In this document: positions 34,391 to 48,031 of the stretch, piece after piece
Position numbering within the stretch: position 1 is the first letter of the stretch
How the letters are laid out: every line of letters starts with the position of its first letter
Assembly: GCF_000764305.2 (NCBI RefSeq)
Contig: NW_025935151.1
Coordinates: forward strand, 603,994-667,993
DNA from: Hyalella azteca
Lineage: Eukaryota; Arthropoda; Malacostraca; Amphipoda; Hyalellidae
Length of the DNA stretch: 64,000 bases
Reading direction: 5' to 3'
Program-made: the position numbers and the translations under genes
Notes under the pieces: generated by a model
What the model saw: only the letters and a program-made list of their open reading frames with translations
The model's database searches: none
Told to the model about the DNA's origin: nothing

Positions 34391-37300
34391 TCAGTCGGGC
34401 TGTGTAAGTGAAACCCGCGTTGATGCATCTTTTGCTTGGCCATTGCTGTAAGTAGCCTTGAGCTGTTGGAAAATATAATGATTACATGCACGAATGATGA
34501 AGCAAATCGTTCAAATATAATTCCGTTCTCCAGTAGGTGAGCTGAGGAAGTTGTTTCTATCAAAATCAGTAACAGGTCGAGCTCGTCAAAAATAGGTGTT
34601 ACCAAAATTGGCAACACCTATTAGGTGTAACACAAAGTTGGTTTTGGTTGGCAGGTGTTACCTCCCAACATTACCAAAGCGCCTTTACTAATGAATTTGA
34701 ATTATTCACTATTATTTCAATTAGTTAAAGCCCTTATCTCCTTATGAGCACAAAACTGAATGCTAGGCCACTTTTTGTAGTGTAATGCCCGAGAGAACAT
34801 TGCCTGGCGGCGCAAATATAACTCAAAGTTTTATCTACCTGTGTATAAAAAGAGTAGGTTATGCATCTAACTCGTACATAAAAAAAGTAGGTTATGCATC
34901 AAACTCTAATAAAAAATAGGTAGTTACGCAATAAACTCGTCTTGATCGAGCGGTACATGAACTCATTAGATGACTGAGAGACGTAGGGAGCAGATTGATG
35001 TTAACGTACCGCAGGAAGAAGCATGGACACTGGGGGCAGGGCGGTCAGGGGCAGGGGCAGGCTGTCGACGATCGGAGGAGGCGGCTCTGGTACTTCGTAT
35101 TCTGCACATAAATCATTGAATATTTCATCAAGTTTGACATATATCCGGGAGTACAAAGTAAATCCCATGACGACGATCATGAACAATGACGGTTGAAAAA
35201 TTATTTCAGCCTCCAGAGCAGTTGATAAGCGCACACTGAATGAACCATGGAAAGATTGGCATTGAAGCAGTGCCCTTAGCAGGGGAAACTTTTTCAAGTA
35301 CTTAGCACTAACAAGATGCATGCTAAAAAATTAAATCAGTATATTAGAGAACTTATTTTAAGCAATCATAGTGCGATACTAAACAACATGAATTTAATTA
35401 ATTACCACGAAATGTGTCCAAGAATCGTTTGAAGCAAGAGCGCCTTGTCGTCCTATCTCGCTGCACCCAAAGCCCGTACGCAAGGCCGACCGCGACCATC
35501 ACAAACATCCCAGAGAACAACATCACCCCAATCTGACTGGTTTTCGCCCAAGTCGCCGCCATCTTTTTGTCACGCTCCTCGTCAGTTGGGGCGTCAGTAC
35601 CGACACCTTGTTCATCACTGTTATCAACTTCATCGCTATCCTGACCCCTACGGTTCTCTTCCATCTTGTCGTGTGTCCACCACAAGTGCCCGTCTGAATT
35701 TGGAGGACCTTGTTGAGGCTCAACCGCAGGGCCGGATGCTGCAGCTTGCGCCTCTTTTTCATGTGAGCCTAGGATGTCGGAAAATGTTTTGATCCAGAAA
35801 GAGAGTTATATCGTGAGTTAGAATAACATTGATATGAATAAAGAAGAGTTATGGGAATAAGTTCTTGTATACGTTGGCTGCATTAAGAGAGCAAGAATTC
35901 ATTTCTATTTCACTTTTACTTGACCCAAACTATAAGAATGAATCAAAATTATCATTGTTCAAAAATACCGTGAAAATTAGATAAAGATACTACAGTACCT
36001 CCGTACGAAAATAGATTTTACAATACTTTCAATGCCGGGCTTCAAGATTAATCTGTTGATATGTATTTTAATATAACATAAAATTCTTTTAAAGAGATAT
36101 TTTGGGCAACAGACTTGCACATTTTAGGGCCCATTCCGGTTTCATGAATAAATAATGTACAATTCAAAGGAACTTTAAATATATAGGGCAACACAAAAAC
36201 ATAGCAAGATCAATCGAGGCTCAAAAAACGACTTTCAGCAGAATTTCCAGACGTCAAGAAACGTACGGTAGTTTGGGAGCAGAATTTTGGGCGGTGAAGG
36301 GAGCGACGAGCCCGCCAGATTGAAGGCCTGCACTCTCAACTCTACGCCGTGTGAGTCGTCGCTAAGGTGGAGGTCAGTGAGTACGATAGACCTCCGATCT
36401 CCTCCCAGGAACTGCCGCTGAACATACAAACTTTATTTGAGTGAACATACAAATTTGATGCTGTGACTAAACATATAAACTTGATGTCATCTCTGTTGGA
36501 AATTTTCTAGAGGAAAAAGTAATTCAACAAGTTGATAAAGGCTTCTAAATAATATTCCGATATGACACAAAATCCAGACGGGAGTTTGAGAATGGTAGGT
36601 GGAAATTAACATTTGACAAAAATTAAAATTTCTTAAGTGAGCAAGTAAGAAATGAAGTAGAGTCATTGACAACATATTTATAACAACAAAGAAAAAAATC
36701 TGGTCAAGATTTTAGATTAAAAACCAACCTTAACGAATGCTTCAGATGATTTCGCAGGTCGCGATAAAATGTAGAAACCGTCGACTGGAGTGGCACGGCT
36801 GCCACTGTAGCGCCACAACACTTCAGCCTGCCGTTCTACTGCGTCTGTCACCCACCGCGCGTCCTGACCATAAAATTAAGACTTGTGAAGCAGATTATCT
36901 TGCGTATGAAGATGCAATTAAAGCTAAAACAAAATCACTTGTAATAGATACGCTTTTATTCGAGGCTGGTTTGGCTTGAAGATTAAAGTCAAACCAGCCT
37001 GAACTCCATCTTGCGAATTAAATTAAATTATATAACGTCATTGGACATAGGTACAAGTTTTAAAAATGTAAACCTGGAGCGATCCAAACCTATTCCATCC
37101 ACAACTGAAAGCTAAAATCAGCAAAACACGACATGGGACTAAAGACTCACGGTAATGTCCGGCTGTCCGTCAGGAGGCAGCAGCGGCTGCTGATGCTGTA
37201 GAAGGAAGCGCTTGGAGCTGCTGCTCACACGCTGCTTGTCGTTCGCGAACACCGCAGCCACGCGGAACTTGTAGGTCGTGTTGGGCGTGAGACCCGACAA

Positions 37301-40300
37301 GAGCCACGAGTTGCGGTCATGTGCGATGTTCACGTCGTCGGTACGCCAACGACGGCGTTCGTGTCCGCGCGGCTCCCACGGATTCTGAGGCCCTAGAGGC
37401 GCCGAAGCTTGTTCAGGCACAGCTTCATCTACGATGCGATACTGTATCTTGTAGAAGCGTACAGCAGAGGGAGATCTTTCCCAGTCTAGTCTGACGGTGT
37501 CGTCGGCGACTCTAGTGACGGTAGGACGTGATGGCGGTACCGCATCGTTTTGTTCGTCAGGCATCCTTTTCTTGCTTTCCTCGGAATTGCTTGAGATCTT
37601 GTGAAGCGTGAGCACCGTAGCAGGGGTGACGGTCAGCAGGGCATGTGACGAGGCGCTGCCAACTGCATTGTGGCCAAAGCACTGCAACACACCAGCGTCT
37701 TGTTTGCTCACCGAGTGCAGAATCAATTCCCCATCTGAAAGACCACATACAAAGTGTTGGGGCTACTCCCTATCAGAAAGGTCTGCGTAAACTTTTGAAC
37801 TTGGACTACCAAAATAATTTACTATCCATATGGAAATTTCTCAAATTTCTCTTAGCTTGCCCAAACTAATGAATACTAAGATGATAATAACAACCTTATA
37901 TTCCTTTGTAAATAAACGAAATTTCGAGCGGAATAAACAGGCCAAATTGAACAAGATGAAGTAGTTAGTACTTACGAGGTAGAATGAATTGGTATTTTTC
38001 GCCGAATATGAAAGCATTTTTATTGCTCATAACGCAGTATTACTCATACAAATAAGTTAAAATGAACAACAAATCAGCCTGAATAATTGAGAATTGATGC
38101 CCAGCCTAAATTCTTCTAGTACAGTATTGCTCATCACTGACGAGGCAGAATAAGGCGACCAGGGCCAGGCTGCAGTAGCCGGCCATTGCTGAACCAGCTG
38201 AGCTGCGGTGCGGGTTGCCCTGTCATGGCGCACGTCGCACGAAGTTCCTCCCCTTCACCGACCGCCATAGACCGCAGCCCTGCCACCACCCGCGGGGCAG
38301 CTGTGCACAACACTGATCATTTTAGACATCGCTAGTACCTGTAGCCAATCGAGGTCACAATTCATACCTGTCATTTGTATGAAGTTGGAATGAGTTGCAC
38401 CGTATGCACATGATAAACTGAAATATTCATGAGAAATTTATCCAATGAGATACTTTGAATAGAAATAATACTAGATTACTTGTAACTGCCAAATATCACC
38501 TTGCACATAAAGCTGGACCTCAACAGTAAGCGGTGCACGAGATTCAGCGTGGCATGTATAACGTCCAGAGTGCCGAGATGTGACGTGCTGAAGATGCAGA
38601 AGACTGTCCCCAGTAATATTGCTCAGACCCATTGTGTCAGGTAGATCTTCATTGACACGCAACAAATGACTGTCCTCAGAAATATCTGCAGGCTTTTCGG
38701 TCCCAAGTTCAGCATCAAACTGCGGCTTTGATGAAAGAAGAGATCTTGTCCACCAAGTAACAGACTTTTTGAGACCGAGACTTGTGATGCAGTGCAGCTC
38801 AACATTGTCACCTGTTTTTGTTGTAACCCAAATTCAGTAAAAATATTTTAATTGTAACGATGCAATTTGAAAATAATCCACAACATGTCCAACATATTGC
38901 AACCCCATGATACATTATAGTGAAATATAGGAACTGAAACCATACATCAAGAAAAAAAATGTTAATGATCAAACTAATCCAATGATATGAAATGACAAGA
39001 ATGAAAACATGAACATTAATCTACCCCCCCCCCCCAAAAAACAAACCTTCCGTCACAAGAACAAGGCCAGGCTTGGGGCTGATGAGCTGCAATGGTCTGT
39101 CAGCTTCATCAACCTGGAAGATTTACAGTGTATGATAAAAATATAACTCATTAGATTTCATCTAAAAGTATCAACTAGTTAGAATTTGATATCTTAGGAA
39201 TAGGAAGAATCGAGGCAATTTCACAAATTCTAAACAGAAAATGAAAATAGTTAATATTCGTAGCATTGACTTGTAGTTGCTTCAGCTGTGAAAGAAAACG
39301 CAAATGATTGTACCATTTTGAAACCATCAAGGCTCTTCTAACAGTAAAACATGCTATTACATTTAAATTAGTATTCGTAAGATAAGTACCGTACTACTCA
39401 TAGAGCCCTTTATTGAAATTTGTTTTGAATTACTAATAATATTTTGCTAGGGATTAAAAAGAGTGTATAGTAACAATGCTAAGTCAAATTGTTAAATAAT
39501 GCGATATTATGACAAAAATTTGACAAATTAGTGCTTTAGGTGGCATGTTTTCTGGATTTAGTGAAACACACGGGAACAACATGAAGCTTGTAGACAGCAG
39601 GACATATTCGCGTGATCTTGAGCTCAGAATTAGTGACGCTACAGCGATAATCTCCGGACTGGTCAGCAGATACGGAGAATAGAAGCAAGTCACCTTCAGC
39701 AGTCACGATAAAAGATCGCTCTGAAAAATGAATCATACTTCAAAATAGAGCATTTGATAGCGGGAAAAAGAAAATAACACAAGAGCTACTACATTAGTGC
39801 TCCAATATGCAATAAATGGATTGATCCAATGTGCAAGTTGTACTATTAAAATTCATTAAGTAGGTAGGGTACGTGTCATAAATCCATTACCAAATACAAC
39901 CAAATAGACCGTTTACATTAATACTGCACTATCTGCACTGATCCAATTTTCCTTAACATTTTTCATAGCTTAGCTAAAACTATCAATGAACAATATTAAT
40001 ACACAAGATTTGAATTGAAGAAATGAAAAACACAAAGCTTAAAATTGTACCTGCATCTGCCTCGAGAGGAGCACCATTTTTAGTGAAGGTTATAGTAGCA
40101 GGAGGAGTTGATTCAGGCTGTCCACAGGGAATTCGTACTGAACTATCCACGGCAGTTACAATGGTTTGTGACAACACTCCTGTTGGAATATCGTTTAAAT
40201 TATTCATCATCAATTCATAACTTACTATCAATCAGAAAGAGTAAGGTATTTAAAATTAAAAAAAAAAACAAAATCAAGCTACCTGGAAGTGTATATGTAT

Positions 40301-43300
40301 ATTTTTCCATTGAGGTGAAACGGTGCTTTTATGAGACAATTGATCTTCAGCAGCTGTGTTTGTTCTATTGGCAGGGGTAAAAGAATGCTTAGGGCAAGGC
40401 AAAGTTGGTACGGTAGTGAATTCTCTTAATACAAATGCACATAATTTTGGTCCAGCCTTGACACAACTATAAAACAGAAAATTTATATCAGCACAGGCAG
40501 TGAGAGAGGCACAAAAATTAACAACAGAAGCTACATATATATATATATATATAATTGTTCCATACAATAGGAATTGGAATGGAAATATTTGACACACCAG
40601 TATCTTGACATCAAATTCTGAACCAATTCTAAAATTCAATACAAGAAGAATTAGGTAGATAAGCACCTACATACAAACCAAAATCAATCCATAAGAGAGT
40701 GGGTACCTAGCAAAAGCACTTTATTGCATTTGAGAAATATGATTTATAGAGCAAGTGACAAAGCAAAATGAAGCATAAGATTCTTACCAGGACATTCCGC
40801 AATTTTGGCCACTTCCAGTCTACTTGGTGAAGATACAAAGCTGATGGTTCCTAGAGAAGCCACGCACTGCACAGCAACATGAGATTGAGTTTATAGTAAT
40901 CATCAATTCTTAATAATCACAAAGCATGAAACTTTTCAGGGAGTGCTGCATTTTACTTAAAAATAAGCATTGTAATTTCAAAAATTGGCCTTTTGACTTT
41001 CCAGCATTGCAATTTGAGGTTAAATCTATGCACAGATGTCTCAAGCCCCCTTGCACAGTTATGTTATTTTCAGAATACATAAGCTGATGCTAAGAAATTA
41101 GAAACATCTCCATTAGCAAGCAGAAGCCATTTAAGATCTAATTAAGATCCTTATCCTCACCTTGATTGAAGTTATGTACTATAAAGTTACACTTAACTTT
41201 TCATTGCAGGAAAGTAAAATTACAAATTTCTTACTTAAATCAAAACCTTACCTCACTCCTGCTGAATAGTTAAAAACTAAAAAGTAGTTCTCTACTTGTC
41301 CAGCCTTTAATCAGGAAGATGTAACATTTCTTATTTAGAAGAAATCAAAATTAATCAACATTTACCTGGTAAATCCCTTCTTGATGAGCATATTGTGAAA
41401 TATTTTCAGAAAGGAAAACCAGAAGGTAGCTTATATCATTCACAATGCCCATCATATATTTATTTTTGAGATTTGTTCTTTCAGAAGCTGCATTTTCTTC
41501 TTCAGCTGCATTACCTAATGAAATCTCGGTGGCATCAATTATACAGTGTCTAGACCCATTACTTGAGAGCCCTTCAATAAGTTTGGTAATCTCTGCATGT
41601 TCAGCAAGAATGATATCTTCACTGGGGATGGCATGGTGATTCAAGTGCCACTGTATATCATCCACTGGTAGGTTTACTGCACATGATAGAGCCACTATGG
41701 AGCCAGGAATCCCAAGGCATTGTTTCACTGGATGCTGAATGAACTCCAAACCCAGCTCTGTAACACAAAAAAAAAAATTTAGGCATCCAATACAAAGACT
41801 ACCAAAAAGATTAAAATATTTCATTACAATCAATGAATATTAGAATAAATTTAAAATTGAACAGTGCATTTTCTTTTCAACACAAGTAAAATAGTAAATA
41901 ATGAACTTTGATTGAGTAGTATTTGAAAAATAAAAGAGTGATGGAATCATGGAATTAGAGCCTTAGCTGAAGAGCAGGGAGTATAGGTATATACATAAAA
42001 AGTGTACACATTATTTGCTATTGATTTATCAACTCTATTTAGTTTTTTATAGTATCCTGTTAATGACATAACACTTTTTAACTTACTTAAGTTTACCAAA
42101 ATCATATATATATGTATTTGTACCAGAATATTTTGAATTTTTCATCCAGCACAAATAAAACCATTCTCCTTTCCTACAACTTGCACTAGGCTAACAAGGC
42201 AATGAAGAGACTATTTGCTCATTCAGTAAAAATTTACTCATTTCATTTATGAAAGACCTGAGCTGTTATTCTTTTCCCAACATCCAATGCAGGCCCAACA
42301 AGTCAAAGTGCCAAAAAAAATTTAAAACAGTAAACTACCATCAAACAGGGTGATAAGGGAGAGCATGGTAAATCAGGACAGTCATTCCACATTTTGTAGA
42401 AATGTTGTAGCAGTTAAACTAATCAAAATACCTATTGCAAAACTAAAAATAGTGGCATAAAGTTCAACATTTTTACTATCTATGTAGCATAAAGAAAGTT
42501 AAGATATCATACATTTCCCACCTCTAAAAAATCCCTGAAAAAAAGGGTGAAAAGTGAGATTTTGGAAAAGTACCTCTGCTGAGTTCTGTAGCAAAAAAAA
42601 AAAAATGCCGTATTAAAAAATTTTACTTACATGAAAGTTGCACACAGGTGTTAGCTTAAAAACATGATTGACAAAAATTGTGGATCTCATTCCCAAAAAT
42701 GTAACTTGGTACTCACTGCAGTGAGTGACTGAGAGCACATTTTTTCATCGACAAAAACTTGAAATCACGGAAAGACATGACGAGCACAAAAGCGCATTGT
42801 TTTCCATAAATGAGAAAATGTGCTAAAAATGGAGGCCTTTTCCACAAGACAAGGTAATAAGGGACACTCCCCAGGGTAATAAGGGACACCCATAAAAACA
42901 CATTTACAGAACCTTGATTAGCATTGGCTCCAGTTAACAAAAAATCAATTAATAACACAAAATTTTTTATTACATTTACCTTGCTCAGCAAAAAATTTCA
43001 ATTAAATAAAAATTAATGCATCATTGGTCATCACAAAATTGTTCATAGAATGTCATAGATAGAAATGTGCACTTGGCAACATAGAATGAAAAGTAATTAA
43101 CCTAAACTATGACTTATTTTTTCCAAAAATATGATGGTTGTTGCTAAAATATTCCTTTTTGTTACAGGTACGTATGTTTTTTATGATTTTTTTTGTTATA
43201 GTGAATTCACTTGACCCAATTAAATGGTGTGAAATTACAAGCCTTCCTGTAAGCTTACATATACAGAAGAAATGCTATACAGCTGATGATTCGAAGCTTG

Positions 43301-46300
43301 CAGTGGACAAGATTTTTGTAAATGCTCAATGGCATGTTCATGGATATGGTAATATCACATCAATAATACAGTAATGTATGGATACGGTAATATCAGAAAA
43401 AACAAGTAAAAGTTATAGAAAATGTCATTTATTTTACATCTAAAAAGGAAGAGGAGGACTTCAGAGTACTGTTAGTAAAGAATGAGCACACTTTGCAGTA
43501 TGCCTGCTTCAAACATTTTAAATTAGGCTTTATTCCAAGTGTCCCAGATTACCTACCCTGTTCCCAGAGGTAATTTGGGATGCTTTTATTTTGCATCTGG
43601 CAACCGGTACCATGCAATATCATATGGAATTTGTTTGGAGATGCCATACAAACACAATAGCCCTCTCAAAGAGCTTTAAAATGAGCCTAAACTTGTTTAT
43701 GAAATGTTTTATGGTAAGATGTCATTAACAAAAAATGCTCAAAACCATCCCTGATCCCTTATTACCCCAATTGACCGTACCAGTCACTGAAGACAAATAC
43801 CGGTAATCCCAAAATAATTGATAAAAATGTTCTTCTTTAGTAGTTATATCATATCAATTGGCTAAAATTTATTGCTAATAAAGTGCAGGTGAGGAAAATA
43901 TTATGAAAGTGAACAGGGAAGGACAGCTCATTTGTCTTTTTATGTTTCCAAGTACCAGTATAATTTCTTCAGTCCAGACAAAAGTGCAGCTAGAACTTCA
44001 GTTTACGTTTACAAAGAATATAAATAAAAAATATAAAGCCATATGATATTTTGCTACTGTATCCATTACTATAGATCAGGGGTCTCCAAACTTTTCAATG
44101 TGCAGGCCACATTATATATTTCCCATATATACGCGGGCCAAAATAATAAAATAAATCAGTGCTAGTAATTTTATTTACTCAAATATTAAAGTATAAACAT
44201 AGCAATATTAAAACATGTCTTTTTGGAAAAAATCGGGGTAAACTAAATAGATGCCTGTCTTGATGCCTGTCGAATGATGCTGTCGTTTTGACTTCAAAAA
44301 TTCATTAAAATCCGGTTCCCGATTAGATGAGCCAATTGGAAGAATTGATTTTAAGATATCATCAGACATAGTTGCTCAACATTTAGATTTCACACACTTC
44401 ATTTTGGGAAATGTTTGTTCACACAAGTATGTTGAACCAAAAATGGAACCAAAACTACAAGCAAACTTTATCAAATTTGGAAACTCATCTGGCTGTAGGC
44501 ATTTATAAAACTCTCAATCAGATTTCCTTCTCTACACTTATCCTTCAGTCTGTCATCTGCCCGGAGATCAATAATTTTCATTTTTCATTTGAAATTGAGT
44601 TGGATGATTTTCAGCATTGCAGTCAAAATTCAGGGTTGGCAATGATTAAATCAAAATGATTAAATCATGTGATTAAATCACTTGATTTTTTTATAAAAAA
44701 ATCATGATTTTTTTTTATTTTTTCGATTTTTTTCATATATTTAAATATATTGAGTGGCAGTCTTTAATTCATATTGAGGTATTGTTATTCATGGTTTAGT
44801 ATAAATGTACCATAAATGACAAATTGGCATATAAACTTGTTGCCTTTAGTGTGTATTAGGTTCCAATAAATTGAATGTTTTTGGTACAGAGGCATCAAGT
44901 GTGCAATACATTGTACGTAGCTAGCAGCTTAGCTAATTCTTATAAGGCTATAAGTACTAGTCTTTAACTATTTGACTATTTGTTATATATTGATTACAAT
45001 ATACAATTTAAATGTGTTAGCTAGCTTATACAGGGTGGGGCAGAACTGATTGAACAGTTATGGGGCAAAATAAAAGAGTAATGGTGGTACATAAAGAAAA
45101 AAGTTTATTTACCTCAAGATTAGCATAACATACCATTTAAAATACTTATGTTTTGCAAACAATATCAGGAAAATGGGGTTTGTTAGCTGCATCACACTGT
45201 TGGAGTCGTTCTCGGAAGTTTCCTACAGCACGTTCACACATATGGCAAGGTATGGCCATAACCTCTGCTGCAATAATCCATGCCCTTTGCTGTGGTAGGG
45301 TGTGAGGGCAACTTCTGAACTTCTCTTTTAGATGTCTCCAAAGAAAGAAATCGCAAATGCTCAAATCAAGTGACCTCACAGGCTAGTGTAAATCACCCCT
45401 CAGAAACATCAGACGTCCGGGAAACATGCGTTTCAAAACATTGGGTGACATTTGGGCTGTGTGAGCTGTAGCCCCATCCTGCTGGAACCACACGTCTTGC
45501 AATGCTTCATTTTCAACAATGTTTTCCATCATGGGCTGCAAGAAATTTTGCAACATTGCAGCATAGCGATCGGAATTTGCGATCACGGTTACTCCCTCCT
45601 CCGAAAACGACTCCAAAAGTGTGTTGCAGCTAATAGCCCCCATCTTCCAGATATTGTTTTCAAAACATAAGTATTCTAAATGGTATGTTATGCTAACTTC
45701 TAGGAAAATAAACTTTTTTCTTTATGTACCTCCATTATTCTTTTATTTTACCTCAAAACTGCTCAATCGGTTCTCCCCCACCCTGTATATTGAGAGGTTG
45801 AGATTGTATTGACCTTTTAGGCAATTAGAAAGATTTACCACCCTAATACGAGTATTCTAAATAAAATATTTAATTTCAATCTTTAAATATGTGAATTTAA
45901 AACTAGAAACAAAACAATTACAATTATAAGACTATATATAAAATAAATAAATGCAGTGAATGGATATAAAATGTTTGAATTATGCACATGTTTATTTCAA
46001 ACAGTATTAGATTTTCTCATAACTTAAGTCTTGTTTCAAGTCGTATGAGGTTTGTTTGGTTATCGTTCAGTTTACATTTAGTATTGGTTTATTGGTCTGA
46101 ATTAAATGGGAACAGTGCAGTCAGTCACTCAGTCACTACTAGTTGGAGTGTATAGAGGGTAGAGTCTGGTAGATATCAATGTTTAGAAGATCTGCATTCC
46201 TGAAGTGTTTTTGTATATTGAAGCCAGTTAAATGGTCAATATTTAGCTTATTACCTTGCTCCATACAAACTTTACAAAGCTAATGAATAGACTTATCAAT

Positions 46301-47367
46301 AATTGTTTACCCAAAAATCCCTAAGTGGTAAACACAACCTTGGCCTGTTGGCCATTATTGAAGGCAATAAGTGCCCTTTTTAGCCATCCATTATGATCAA
46401 TATACTGTTATTGTTAGTAGGCAAATTGCAACATAAAAAATAACACATCAAAAAGACAAAAAAGTTGAAAAAATCAAAAAAATCAAATAATTCAAAATAA
46501 TCATGAAAAAATAAAAAAAATCATTGATTTTTGATTTTTTTGATTTTTTTAAAAAAATCAAAAAAATCGCCAACCCTGAGTCAAATGGATTATGAAAGAA
46601 CTGTGCTCCCTGAAACGGAAGCAGCGAAGCCCCTCTCGGCCTCCATACCCACAAGATACAGTTATACACAACTGATTGGTTGTAATGCACAACACATACC
46701 TTATACCAGTATTAGTATCAGTACATCACACTATCGAGAGAGAGGAAAACTGACTTGGGCTGAGCGCCACCAGTCAGCAGGCCCCAGCTTTGAATAATTA
46801 TGCGATGCAATTCGTAAAATAATTATTTATTCATTTCACGATTTTGTCCGGCAGGCCGCATGAAATTATGTGGCGGGCCGGATGTGGCCCACGGGCCATA
46901 GTTTGGAGACCCCTGCCAGGCCTGCTATAGATCATTTAAATTTTTGCTTTTCACATTTAGGGACCAATTCCATTTGTGAAATAGCTCAACTAAAAATAAG
47001 ATTAGCTAAATCTCAAATTTCAAATAGTTTCAACTTTCAAGATCTCCCATTGCCATTAAGAGTCCCAATCCCATTATTTCAAATTTCAAAATTGATCAGC
47101 ATTTTTAAACTCCATCACATGATCACATGCCAAACCATTTAAAAATTTGAATTGCATTCAAAATCCAAACCCTATTTAAAATGGGTACCTAGAACTTGCC
47201 CTACATGAACTACAGAACTAGCGTCATGCCTTTTTGTAGATTTGTTCAAAAGGTGAATATAAAGTTGTTAACTTACCAGCACAGTGAATTTGTGAGGGCA
47301 TGAAGGCAAGCAAAACAGCAGCAGAAAGTAGTCCAAAAACTCGAACATCCCAAGCCATCATCATCAT
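34391..47367 (-). CDS. ihog: Ihog/Boi-type Hedgehog co-receptor (CDO/BOC family)
   Basis: A single-pass membrane protein that binds Hedgehog with Patched, through FN3 domains. Exons: 47277-47367, 41366-41757, 40788-40866, 40051-40179, 39572-39720, 39047-39113, 38500-38811, 38142-38300, 37151-37734, 36729-36863, 36267-36417, 35406-35768, 35010-35101, and a less certain last exon 34391-34462. Phases agree and the total is 924 aa (Drosophila Ihog is about 890). A signal peptide (MMMMAWDVRVFGLLSAAVLL) is followed by four Ig domains (residues about 31-185, 188-280, 281-405, 407-500; typical GIYQ/CVASLG, DQSGDYRCSV, SGRYTCHAES, DAGVLQCFGHN), two FN3 domains (about 525-640 with KIQYRIV, WRTDDVNIAHDRN, TYKFRVAAVFAN; about 655-750), an acidic juxtamembrane stretch, a membrane helix (about 829-850, GVMLFSGMFVMVAVGLAYGL) and a short basic tail. 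If the donor at 35010 is unused, the frame ends with TAA at 35001-35003 (903 aa). boi is an alternative name. Confidence 0.9.
39024..39035. repeat. Homopolymer run C12 (G12 on gene strand)
   Basis: Twelve C in a row lie 12 bases into ihog intron 6, so on the transcript a G12 run follows the weak gtttgt donor of exon 6. The run length is likely to be uncertain in the assembly. Confidence 0.7.
40533..40553. repeat. (AT)n microsatellite in ihog intron 3
   Basis: About ten AT dinucleotides in a row inside the intron between exons 3 and 4. Confidence 0.8.
42336..43779. mobile_element. MITE family A, copy C in ihog intron 1
   Basis: The ends taccatcaaacagggtgata and the inverted attaccccaattgaccgta correspond to the family A ends. 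The core shares gcttgcagtggacaagattt, ttgacaaaaattgtggatctc-like and aatgtcatttattttacatc segments with copy A. A segment at 42710-42840 (gtactcactgcagtgagtga...) is shared with 50505-50640 and is either a nested repeat or a family variant. It is non-coding, 1.44 kb. Confidence 0.7.
44631..46578. mobile_element. Inner non-autonomous hAT-like element
   Basis: The ends cagggttggcaatgattaaa and the inverted aaaaatcgccaaccctg form terminal repeats. The flanks agtcaaaatt (left) and agtcaaatgg (right) look like an imperfect 8-bp duplication. The sub-terminal parts are gattaaatca/tgattttttt palindromes. There is no coding region of its own; a mariner-like element sits inside. Confidence 0.65.
45031..45785 (-). 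mobile_element. Mariner-like element inside the inner hAT
   Basis: The ends cagggtggggcagaactgat and the inverted tcaatcggttctccccca-ccctg are flanked by TA on both sides (45029-45030 and 45786-45787). The minus strand encodes pieces of a transposase: VIANSDRYAAMLQNFLQP, DVWFQQDGATAHTAQ, FPGRLMFLRGDLH and SICDFFLWRHLKEKF. Frame breaks occur and the N-terminal half is lost (755 bp in all). Confidence 0.85.
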
Positions 47368-48031
47368 AAGACAAATTCTTCATCAAATTAAAATCTATGA
47401 AAGCATTGGAGAATGTTCTACTGTGGTTACACTTTGACTGAGGAATTGTACAATATCTACTACAACTAGGAAAAAATCTGGTGAAAGAATAGCATTCCTA
47501 CTGATCGCCACATTTACTATGATTTAGGCTCATTAGTTAGTTAAAAGGCTAAAAGCATTGACGGAGCTAATCACATAAAAATATCCATTTATTTCAACAA
47601 TAATACTAAGAAGTTAGAGACAAAAGACACTAAAACTGTATTAGTCTAGATTAAACTAAATTGAAAACTTTTAACAAAGTGGTGACTTCTTACTTCTGTC
47701 TACTAGTAAAGTCTTATGGAAGAAGACACAACCAAATAACAAGCACTCGCACGGTTACACAGCAGTCACCAAATATAAAAATATCTGGCCGACCTCAATG
47801 CTCCTAACGGCATCCGAGATGAACTACCGTAAGCCTAACAATTTTTTTTTTAATTTGATTTTAAGACTTCGGGTGTGAAACAGTCACACCTCCCAGCCTG
47901 AGCACAACTTGATTTTTATTGAAAACTCCAACTCAACTGCCTCTTCACTTCACTTTGAATCTTTCCTCATGCTCTCACAAAGGGGTTTTTGTGTGGAAGA
48001 AAATAACAAAGGAATTAGGCACTGATAATTT

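Larger units (their letters stand above)
44077..46924 (-). mobile_element. Outer hAT transposon with transposase remnant
   Basis: The left end caggggtctccaaactttt and the inverted atagtttggagacccctg are typical hAT inverted repeats. An identical 8-bp target duplication, ctatagat, lies at 44069-44076 and 46925-46932. Nine extra bases (ccaggcctg) lie between the right repeat and the duplication. On the minus strand near 44260-44480 a remnant reads NLIKFACSFGSIFGSTYLCEQTFPKMK, CVKSKC, MSDDILKSILPIGSSNREPDF. This is the C-terminal FGSTYLCEQxFSxMK signature of hAT transposases related to GTF2IRD2/EPM2AIP1-like genes. Stops break it, and most of the middle is replaced by the nested element. Confidence 0.85.

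Noticed and set aside
40274..40470. Open minus-strand frame between ihog exons 3 and 4 (contains LREFTTVPTLPCPKHSFTP)
   Set aside because: No acceptor gives a phase that fits both neighbours, while exon 3 joins exon 4 directly in phase 1 and gives a normal Ig1-Ig2 linker.
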